From Phorcus lineatus (lineage: Eukaryota > Mollusca > Gastropoda > Trochida > Trochidae), in NCBI GenBank assembly GCA_921293015.1, contig OV121087.1:38550630-38614629 (forward strand): a DNA stretch of 64,000 bases, in the 5' to 3' direction. Shown one piece after another: positions 13,051 through 25,000 of the stretch. Both the position numbers and the translations under genes were made by a program. Within the stretch, counting starts at the first letter, position 1. Every line of letters starts with the position of its first letter. The notes under the pieces were generated by a model. It was not told where the DNA came from. It ran no database searches and saw only the letters and a program-made list of their open reading frames with translations.

Positions 13051-16000
13051 GGTACTTTTATTGCGCTGGACTCCACACCATAAAGGGGCATGCTCAAAGC
13101 GCCACAAACATTATTACCCTGCTTTTAGGACAAACACTCCTTATTACAATCTCAACTCATAAGGACTATGCAACCCAGCAGCCCAATTATGGTTATCTGT
13201 CACATTGCCATCACTTCCAAACCAGGTACCCAGTTGTACTGCTGGGTGAACAGAGGCACATTTCGAATAAAGTTTCTTGCTTAAGGGGACACCACAAGTT
13301 TCACAACCAGTGTATCAGTATGATATGTGTCATAGCTACATGTATATGACAGAGTGAGTGAGTTATAGGTTCTAGATTAACTTTGATAACCACACTCACG
13401 TTTAGATCATCTTGAAGATAGTTGAAGACATTGGCTCTAACAACCACTTGTTCTCCCCTGATGACTGTCATTGGAACGTCAAGACTTACAAAGAATGGTC
13501 TGAACACTCTCAACTGAAAAACAACTGAGAAAGGTAAGTTATGAAGTGTTTCCATAATGTAATCTATAATTTGTTATTAATCATAATTTCATGATATATG
13601 AATCTGTATCCTGACAGAACTGGACATATCAAGAAATAATACGGACACGCACTTCAAAAATAACATACACATGTGAATGATAACTCTTATGACACCGCTG
13701 CGTAATGGTATCAACCAATTTATATCCTTCCACCTTCCTATTAATGTAAAATATGTAGACAAGGATCGGAGTCTTTTGATTGAAAAACTAACCCATTTTG
13801 GCAATGTTGCTAAAAGCTGTCATTAGATATTAGTATTGGAATTAAATATAACTTCATATCAGAGATTTGTGTTCAATAATTGCAATACAGGAACATCTCT
13901 TTTAAGAAAAAACTTCTCATCTCGGTCTCTTTAATCAAATTATATCGAAATTTTCTACAAGATTAATGTTCAAAACTACAAACTTTCGCTTTCGTTGATG
14001 TAACGCCAAGTCCAGTGACTGGGTTGACAGCAAAAGCAGACGCAAGCCACGACGTTACAGTATCTGGCACTACTGCGTGCATTGTTGATGTACCATTGTC
14101 TCTGAAAATCAGCAAAACACTATTTACCATTCTCTCCCGACAGAGGTAGCTCCGTCATAAATTCCTATACAACCTCTGTCTTAAACCGAAAGTTTCTTAG
14201 TCACGAAATGTAGAACGCTGATTGGATGCATTCAACGTTAGTTGTGCGGCGACGCCGTTTCAAAAGTTATCATTAAAATCGCCAAAAATCTGTAATATTT
14301 CAAAAAGCTTAACTTTATTCGAATATGCACGTTGCACTTTGAGTCGTATTTACAGAACACAAACGCCCCAACGACTGTTTCATTGCAATGGCCTGTGTGT
14401 CGACACATATTTTATTCATGCAATCGTTGTCTTCATGGCAGAAATATAGACAGGTAGTTTAAGTTGCAATATCGTCCCGCTAAGGGAAACTGCCGGAAGC
14501 TCGAGCTAACTCTGTTGGGAGAGAATGACTATTAAATAGCAATCCATTAATATTCAATGAAATATCATGGTGAAAATAAGAAATCAATGTTCAAGAAGAA
14601 CACGGGTCGAAGAGAAGGAGATAGATCAATGGATGTTAGGTTTGAAAGTCAATTAGAATTATAGCATGTCTAATACCTAATCTCTCACATATACTGAACA
14701 TACCCAACGGTTGTATTTGTCCAAAGCCACGTCTCAGGAAACAAAGTCCTCACTCTTTCCACCTTCTTCATACTTGGCCCAGAGCCGTTAGGAACAAGTA
14801 CTTGTTTATGTGTGGGTCCAGGATATGGGGTGGCGCCCGGAGAAGGGGTATATCCTATTGGGTAGGGAGTTGGTCCAACATACGGGGTGGCGCCAGGATT
14901 AGGAGTATATCCGATAGCGTAGGGAGTTGGTCCAGGATACGGAGTGGCGCCGGGATAAGGAGTAAATCCAATTGGGTATGGGATAGGTCCAGAATATGGT
15001 GTGCCCCCAGGTATTGGGGTGATTCCTACCGGATACGGAGTTGGTGTCAAATAGGAGGATGGCAATGGAGATGTTGGGGCGCCTGTTGGTACCTTTGATA
15101 AATCTGTTGGTAGCGCTCCATTGGTAAATACTCTGACGTTAGCATCCTGAGAAGTCATGTACGAAGCATTGTTATTTTGTCAAAGACATACAATTATATG
15201 ATTATGTTGAAGATCTTTTCAAATATTTCTTTGATATGTTTCAATAAAGAACCCTTGTGCTAACAAAGGACGGTTTATTTTGTTTAAAAGAAAGTGTCTG
15301 TCATTTTTTAATAGACTGATCAGTTAAACATACATTGATATCATAAGTACATGCCTTTTTGGTTAACTTGTCGTAATATGTGCTGGGCTAAAATTATGTG
15401 AATTCGACTACAATGATAGTTAACACGAGACCGTAACAGAATAAGTGGTCCATAATTTGGCTTCATTCTTCAGCAATCTATTTATTTATTCCTCTTTATT
15501 ATCGATAGAAAACCTAAGAATATTCTGTACAGATGTTTCACCTTGAAGATCTGATCAGCGCCTGTCTCGGATTCCAAGTGTTTAATATCCAGCTTGCTGT
15601 CAGAGGGCTTCAGTGCACTCTCTACCTGAGTTTAAACAGAGATGTTTTTGCCTTTAATCGTCCTGTAAGTGTCTATAATTATAACCTTGAAAACACATTG
15701 TGTAAACGTTCAAAGCATGTTTATGAAATTTTATCTTATATAGCATGTCAAGTTGAATAAAAAGTTATGTAATACAAACGCCTCGGTTAAAGAAATCCCC
15801 AAGAAGAAAATGTATAAACTCCTGGACAAATGAAAGTTTGGGTCATTTTGCAACATTAATTGGGAAACAGCACAAGTAATAGTATACATCAGTTCAATTT
15901 CATGTTTGCAAAATAAGTCAATCTTCAAATAAGTTCAATTATGAATGTCGGTATTACCTACACATGTAAATGCTCGTTGTAAACGAGAAAGCTGACACTA

Positions 16001-19000
16001 CTATAAATTTTAGTAACTGAAAATTATTTAACATCATGTTTTCATGACAATCAACGCTGTTGAGTTTGTCGATAACTAATTCACGATATTTTTTACAATG
16101 TTATTATTTAACTTTCTCGGATATCAAAACTGAAATTAACAATTGCTGGCACGTATTTTCATATTTAACATACATTGTTGATTTCAGAAAAGTTGGACCA
16201 TGATGACTCCAATATGGAATATTAGTCAAAAGTTTACCATTTCTTGCGTGATGTCATTTCCGCTCGCAAGAAGGGTCACTGATTGGTCCACAACAAGAAG
16301 ACTGACCAATGACTGTGGGTCAGCGTTGATTATCACATCAATCTTCTCGTGAGGTTGAGACTGGTTTGCACTGAATCCTACGGACACCTGTCAAATTAAC
16401 AACTTTTAAAACAAAACCTTGTATGGTTGTATAAATGTTCATCCAAGAATTTTGAATCATGGCATTGCAGAATGACTTTCAGCTCAGATAATTTAACACT
16501 CCAATTCAGCTGATTCATTTGCTATATAATTTTACATTGAACATATATTTAGATTGTAAATAAAGTAAATGATCAAATAACTATGTTTTAATAAGATAGG
16601 TGCGTGCAATAATGTCAACCATTGTAGGTCTGTGATCGACATAATGTCGGTTTGTCAAGACTCGGTTTGTCAAGACAAAAACGTTGTTGAAAAATAATTG
16701 AAATATACGAGATGTTCGGTTAACTTACCTGATTAGCAAACAGTCCCTTGACATCAGTGCTAGCACTGTCCGCAACAATCTCACCATCGTTACGGATGTA
16801 GTACACGATGACGTTTGCATGGGGCGCCATGTCATGTGTTGCGGTAATTTTGAAATTCAAACTGGTTCTCATTTCTCCATCGATACGTTGTCCAACAATG
16901 AGATTGCCATTCGAAATTACCTTTAGGGAGTAAACATTTTCATGGTAGAATGTTCTTTTCAGTTTTACTTATGACATTGTTAGTTTTCTCGTCAATATAT
17001 GATACATAACGAAAAATGAAATATCAAACTGAAGAAATGCTGTGCATACCTGATACCACATTGTATCCAAAGGCTCCGTGGATCTTACCGCAACATCGAT
17101 TTCATCTCCAACCTGGGAAATATTTAACAATCAATGAGATACCCAGTGAGTAAAATCCAATAAATATATAAATGTATATTCTATAATCAAGCCCTTAAAA
17201 TCAAAATAGAATGTTTTTATGACTTAAGTCATTTGAATTCGATACATAAGTAAGCAACTCTTTGAGTAATTAATAGCATATGCATGTGGGTATCATTGCC
17301 TATCCGCCACATAAGAAAACTTTTTTTTAAATGCTAAATGGTATTATTCTGTTTTAATAATTTAAATTACCCTTTATAACCATTTGAATAATTTTGAGTC
17401 CTCGAGTCCATTTTCTTCGATCGAAGACTCAAAACTAGGATATCATTGTTACTGATGATATATATTTTTTGGTCTCAAGCGCAGTGATCGGCTCTGTCCT
17501 GTCTGCATTATTCCTACTGTTGAAGATGAATTCCACTTTTGTCTTCAGTGTCCATTTTATAGTAATTTAAGAAAAAATACAATCCCCGAAAACTTTTATA
17601 ATTTTCCAAGTCATGAAAAGTTATTCCAGTTGTTCATGTCACAGAATGAGATTATAATCAACAATCTCGGAAAGTATTTGTATCAAGCTTCTAAAAATCC
17701 CAAAGAGTTTTTAGGTCTATGAATACCCCTACCATTTTCATCTAAACATTGCCAATTGTGTGAATGATTTTATTGGCGCTATAAATGTGCACATTGTATG
17801 CCTTGTATAATGGGCCTGTGGCCCCTTTACTGAAATAAACCTCTCTCTCTCATTTAAACTGCTTGGCAATGATGTGTTAAGTAAGATGATCACCTTGACC
17901 ATGTCAAGACATCACTGCCAAATTAGATCTTATTACCAAATATAGATTTATATTTCTGTTGTATACGTATGCTGAACAACAATTACAATACTTCTTGTAC
18001 TGAGATAAAAAATCTGGGTTCTCCTAAGTCCAATTTTGTGGACCAATGGAAACCATTATTACTTTTACTTACATTGACCTCAGTATCCTGCAACTCCATT
18101 TGAACGAACGAGTCTGAAGGGGAGAATGCTTTGTCGATGGTCCATGTTGTTTTCTCGTTTCTATATTGAGCCTTTGTATTAAGAAACAGACTTATCGGAC
18201 ACATATAAAGACAAATGTTCCATTCGTTGTCATATTCATTGGCAGTTATAAAATTTGAATGAAGACAATGTAACATTATTGTGTATAAGAACACATTAAA
18301 GACAATATCTCACTTTGGAGATTAAAACAAACTTTCCCATTCAACACTCTCTTCTGACATCTAGAAAGAGATATAAATATATATTGATAGATTGATGGAT
18401 AGATAGTAATAAAGACCTGATGATCATTGTATAGTGTGAAACCGGTCAGGGATTCATTCCATTTCCCAGATTTTTGTTGGGTTTTTTTATCTATTTGTTA
18501 TTTGAACTATGAAGACGTTTTTTTATATACATGTAGCCATTCAAGCCATATTTATTATGTTTATACGTAAAACTGAAATAATACAAACCCTTTCTAAAAA
18601 ACAAGACACACAGACATATATATTTTTTGGAAGGACTTTCATTATTTCATTACTGCTTTATGTATAAAGACAATAAATATTGCTTCAAATTAATATTCAA
18701 TAACAAAGAACTCGGATGAATATTTTCCACGTCAATGATTATTCACTATAAAACGGTTACGTTTTTTTAATTGTTTAAGTAAAAGAGAGTTTTTCATTAT
18801 GGGAAACTTACGAAAACAACGACTTCCTTTGCATCACTTGGCACATCCAGATTAATCTGTACAAGTCCACTTAGAGGAACGGAGAGTATTTGTGTGTCCA
18901 AGGCATAAGATTGATTATGGGGAGCATCCTTGGACGGAAGAACAACACAACCATTCTCAGGTGAATAATCCAAGTGAGTCCTCACGCATACATCTATGGT

Positions 19001-22000
19001 GAGATTCTTCCTAGGACTCGGAATAGGCAGGTTGTCTTGGAGAGAGACCATGAGCTAAAACAATTAAAGGAGTAAATGTTGTTATGAAATACACAGGGAC
19101 GTGTATCGCCGAAAATTATAATAATAATAATATATAATGAAATAAAAAATGAGATATCATTTTTTTATTTAAATTATATAATAATATTATCATTTTCGGC
19201 GATACAAGTCCCTATGATGAAATATATATTTAATTTCGTTTCTGTATTTCATTGATTGAAGGTAGAGACGTTAATGTAGGTAATGGGATCAGAGAGCTAT
19301 ATCCTAAGTTATATGCACTCATAAAGTTAATATATATATGTTTCAGATTGCAGGCGAGGGAAAATGATATCCCTTAAGGTTGGCAGGCGGCAGAAAATGA
19401 AAAGTGTTTTCGTAGAATTCTGCATCGGAAAAGTTGGAAATATGAGATGACAAATGTACAGTAAAAATTATACAAGATAGTGCTGATTGCTTAATAAATG
19501 GACGAATTCATGAATATCTTAAAAAGCAAAGACAATCATGATTAAACGTTATTACCATTACATATTACATGTAATTTAAACTGTTCTCTTTTTGTTGTTT
19601 AGAGCCTTTTAATCTTATTCATCTCATGAGGTCCAAAATTTCTTTGTACTTCACCCAAATATTCTTTCATGAAAAAACGTATCAATTAGGTTTTTAGCAT
19701 GCGCAGGCTAGGTTAAAACTATATTCGTAAATTAAAGGGTCGTTTTCATAAAATGTTATTAATGTATCCCTTTATCCGGGATCTGTCCACTCACCTTTGG
19801 ATGCTTATCATCCACGTGTTTAATAACTGAAATATTGTTCAAAACACGTTAAGCTCCAACTCACTCACTCATTTGAAATGAAATATATTATCAGCAAAAA
19901 CAATTTGAACGATGCTTACATGTCCGTTGAACTTCAGGCCTGGTTTGAATGGGCTGCTGACGTCAAGATATTTGAGCATGACAGCGTTAGTATAGAAAGT
20001 TGTACTTGAGGAACCATTAAGTTTCTTTCCAGTGAGTGTTTCTGTTACGTACGCCTCCACAGTTAGTGTCTGCCCTTGCAAGTCAGATCGTAGATGCTGG
20101 ATCTCTTCACTGGGAATCGTGAACTTGCCTTCACCATCTATCTGATGATTGACAAATTCGCCATTTTGTACTTACAAGCAAAATGAAAACAATGACTGTT
20201 ACGTGATGTTTTATGGCCTAATATTAAGCCTTGTCACACATCTTTCTATTTTCAGCTTAAATATGGAGTACACATGAAAGCAAGATTTTTCGAAAAAAAG
20301 GATTTACATATTGCGAAAACAAACGACGTTTTGGAAGAAATAATACCATTTATGGAACAATCCTCTTACCAATGTCCTAGATCTGTTTATACGTGTAGAT
20401 CTAGTTAAATCCTCCGTTATGTTTGTGTGATAACAATGTTTAACCCGTGGTGATGCCGTAACTTTATTGTTTTAACGATGGATTATATGCAAGGATCTAC
20501 TGTTAGGTGTCAGAAGGGGTGTTAAGTTTGTTTAATTTGAATAATCTAGCCCTAATGAATATTGCAAGGATGATAAATTATGTATTGTTTAATCTGAATA
20601 GTATTTCAAACTTGTCAATCATGAATATTTTCGGAATATTTAGTATGAGAGCCTGATTTCGAATCTACAACCCTTCTATCAACTCGGAGCCTTTATCAAC
20701 TATGTTACGGAGGTGGATTAAATTCGACATCAATGTTTATCAGCCAAAGGCCTAGACGAGTAGAGCATGAAGCACACATGAAGAACATGGTTGGCTTGAT
20801 CTTCATTATAGGAAGTAGTTTCTACCGGGAAAGACATGATAACACTCGGCTGTTCACAAGCACAGGAACTGGATGTCCCTGTATTTTCTGAAGGAACCTT
20901 GGCATGGATCTCCACAACACCTTTCACTGGCTCTCCAAATGTATATCTGGAACAGTTTTATTCTTGGATAAAGACCCACATGATAACATGTTAGGGAATA
21001 TTCTTCATGACGCTTCAACCAAGGGCATTTACCTGGGAGGATTTAAACAACTACATTCGGGTTTTTTTTGATACACAACGAATGGAATCAAATCAACAAA
21101 ACTTCACAACTGGATACTTAATATTTTATGTTTGTGTACGCCAATGCGGAGTTCATGTACAATACGAAATTATCATGAAATAAACAAATATATATCCAAT
21201 CAATAGAGGCGTTCGCAACATGAATTGTTTTTTAATCTTTACTCACGTAGCAGTGACTCTTCCTTTGATGGTGTGGTCGGTCAGAAGCATAAATGATGGA
21301 AGATCCACCTTTACCTCAAAGCGTGGAAGTTCTATTACAAAACATCAATGACATCTGAACGCATAGAAACTCGGAATTTTGTTTTCACAATGATCTAATA
21401 CTTGCAAAGAGTAAATTCAACACAGATAATAAATCAAACATCTCTGAAAGGGCTTCTTGAAGCTGGTATGATGAAGATGAAAATGTTTTTTCATCCTGCT
21501 ACATCAGCGTAATGGAATCCTCAGATCGAGCTGCTTCCATATACCCTGATCTCATTCAAACCAAAACCCTCGTACGGCTGGCGCGGCTAGATATTCGTGG
21601 CTACGCTCACCTGTCATTTTTTTCACCTGTCATTTTTTCAGCCAATGAAATTTCTTTAATTAAGGCGCATGAAGCTTCTAGCTATAATCCAAACGGATTT
21701 TTCCATCCGGGTTGTGCCGCTGTTGCTGAATGCGAGTCGTCTCATTGGCTGGTTAGATAGCTAGCGGTACGAGGGGTTTGGCTTTAATGAGATCAGGGTA
21801 TATGGAAGGAGCTCGATCAGCGGATTCAATTACGCTGATGTAGCAGGGTGATGTTTTTTCGGATAGTCGGAATTTTCATTTTATGAATGAAACGTTCCAG
21901 TAAGTATCTAAAACCAAACAATTCTTTCATACAATCAAAATGTTGACAACCCAGAAAACTTGTTTTCTTTAGATATATTAGTAGATATAATCATGTAGGT

Positions 22001-25000
22001 TATAGCAAACATTCAAAACGTTCTTTCTTACTGTAATTGGCGACCTCAAAGGTTTTTTCTTGAACTTGCCCCTGTCATAAAAGAGAATGAGTAAGCACGA
22101 AATCTAAAATTGACAACTGTCGGTTTTCATTATTATCACATAATGCTCGTCATAAACACACGAAAAGGATTATTACGGTTACTAGAGGATTTCCATCGTT
22201 TTTATAGTTTTAGGGAAAGTATGTTTAGTTGCACGAAATGAAAAACATTAATAAATATTTTACTAAGGTGATATTCACTATCAAAGTTGTAAACTAATGG
22301 GCGATAATCTGACACCATGTACTAACCTGATCAATGGTAACCTTGATTTTCCAATGACCAAAAATTGGCATCTTACTCAGCCTCAGAGAGTTTGTTATAA
22401 CTCCTGTTGGGTCGCTCACATTCAACATTTGCTTGAGTTTGTTTTTGCTTGGATCCTTGAATAAATGCGTAAGTTATGTAAAGACACAAAATGACTTGTA
22501 ACAAACATTTATGTATCGTGCTCAATACTCGGATGTAATGAAAACAAAATATATAATTATAAACATACTGCTTTATCTACGTTTAATAAGAATTATTCAA
22601 GTCAAAGTTAATGTCTCTCTTATTTCTTGCTTTTTCTCTGGGATTGGGCAAATTTAAATACCAGTTGCCCTTTTGGCGGGATAGAGCAATTCTTAGTCAT
22701 GACATATCTAATGTACATGAAATACATGTAGCATACAAATTAGTAGACAACGGGACTGTATTCAAAGTTTGTATGCAATGTGCTGAATGAGTAAGTAAAC
22801 ACGAAGTAGCACAAATCTTTTGTGTTTGTACATGTTAACGTAATTTCAATAAGATATATATGTAATGACTTATCAATGTAGGGCGTAGGGATGAGATTCA
22901 GATACGTCATACTGGGTGACATGTTTTTAGTTCTATGAAAGCTTGCAACTAGGTCGAAGTAAATCAATTTGAGCTTCATATGACTCGTTACTTACAAATA
23001 TTTCCACAGTCATTTTCCCAGTATATGTCATCAGGTCAGAATATATGGCAAACGTCCGGAAATTGACTATAACAAATAGTTTACATAGGTAATAAATTTG
23101 TGTATAGGTACATACGCCAGAAAAAATGGCATTAACATGCATGTAATACTTGTAATGACAACGTCAGATCTAGGATGTGAGTTAATGTGCAGTTGCGATT
23201 ACATATACGTCATCAAAAAAGACGTCAAGAGGAACAACCGGTTCATTCTTTTTATGGTAAATTTATTGAAAAATATGTAGACGGGCTGGAGCGATATGAG
23301 TCAATTGATGATTAGGTAAAATATTTTTAAAAATTGCGAAAAATATTTATAGCTATTCACATCCACCAAATAACAACCCCAATTTGGGTAATAGTTAAAG
23401 AATCATGCGTGTGTTTATTGAATGAGAAGCTATCTTTCTCAGTTTGATAAGAGTAAAAAGTAACGGTGAGAATAAAACTCAAACAAGTTGATGATCTATC
23501 TACATGTAGGTTGAATTTCCTTATCATATTTCAAATCTACCATAATCTCTTCAGCATGTCGGAGAGAGATCTTCAAATTTTGCAACAAAAAATTAAATGC
23601 TTATTTTATGAGAATGGTAAGTGCAAACCTTTTGTTCCTGGTTTATAGATTGCCTTATCTGTCTGTATAAAGATAGAAAGGGAGTTTTCTTCATACTTGA
23701 GTGGATAAATGTTTACACGATCCGTCCCATTGGCAGAAACCAAGATATGTAATAGGTAGTCATCCTTTTTTAAGTCCTTTGGTACCTAGGAAATAAAAAT
23801 AGACATTTTAAAAAGTAATAGCTGCAAAGGAATTCGAGATGTTATGGAAATGACAATTAAAAACATCAAGTATGAATTATTCAATATCTGGTTATCTATT
23901 TAGGTGCCTTCAGCATGACTGATATTACAAAAGGAGGGTATTTATATAAACTTTAATCGAACGTCAAAAATCTTTGCAAAGTTAACAACATGTATAAAAA
24001 GAAAACATATTTCGTTTGATTTATACAAACAAAGGTAATGCGGATTGTTTTATATAAATCAGCCACGTCAATTCATTTTATGGTACAATGAATATAGACG
24101 TTTCTGACATAAAAGAACTATTAAGAAAAACGACTACTGAGAAGCAAATCTGTTGTTTTTCTGTTAATCCGAAGATCGGCAAGTTCATTTAAAGGGCATA
24201 ATTCAAACAAATGAAACTTTGTATACAAGCCTAAAGCAAGAAAGTAGAAATATCACCTACCTGAAGGTTCAAAGCACGAGTTTCACCTGTCAAAAACATG
24301 AATTGTATTGGGGTTAGATTATTCAGAAATCTACTTGATAGACGTTAGAAATTTCAAAATATAATGCATGATTAAATATGCATAGATATTATCTTTTTAA
24401 AATAAAGAGACCGAGTGTATCTTTCAGGTCTCAATGTGCACATTATCAAGTCTGCCCTTTGCCCTTTATTTCGACTTCGTACGATTCCTAAATTCAATGT
24501 CTTCTTTTCAAATGGATATAGAGATTGCAGTTTTACAACATTCATACAAATGTTTTACCTGCACTGATTGACTCATTCCTACTGACGTGAGTCATGTAGG
24601 AGTAAAGCGACCTCCGTGTCTGTAGCTTAAGCTTCACGTCAAAGTCTTCTTCCATTGCATTCACCTCAACCACCAAGGACTTTGAAGGGGTAATTCTTTC
24701 GGGCACCAGAATTAGATACCACCTGGACACATTTTAACGTATATAATACATATGTTAACTAACCATCTAAAACCACATAAAAAATATAATGTTTTTTTAT
24801 GAAATTTATGCATAATTGTATATGATATCGTAACAATATCTATCTTGTTTTTATGCTTACGAAAAACGGTGTAAAAACTTAAAGAAATAACTTGTGACTA
24901 AATATGTATAACCATGTTATCTACCTTCTGTATATTGTCTGTGTTTTTGTATTAGTCAGTGTATTTATCTCTGTATTTGGGCGGAGGGGCCAATATCCTT

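Larger units (their letters stand above)
1965..24558 (-). other. Left-gene introns without recognisable content
   Basis: I see nothing definable in introns 1965-2292, 6086-6423, 7749-8130, 9831-10416, 11192-12023, 13514-13983, 15147-15541, 15626-16237, 16388-16728, 18172-18811, 20142-20825, 22456-22995, 23067-23628 and 23786-24260. They are AT-rich single-copy-looking sequence. Confidence 0.5.

Noticed and set aside
14802-15098. Plus-strand frame rich in Gly/Arg/Ser opposite the bait exon
   Set aside because: Antisense shadow of the 57-bp repeat in exon L17.
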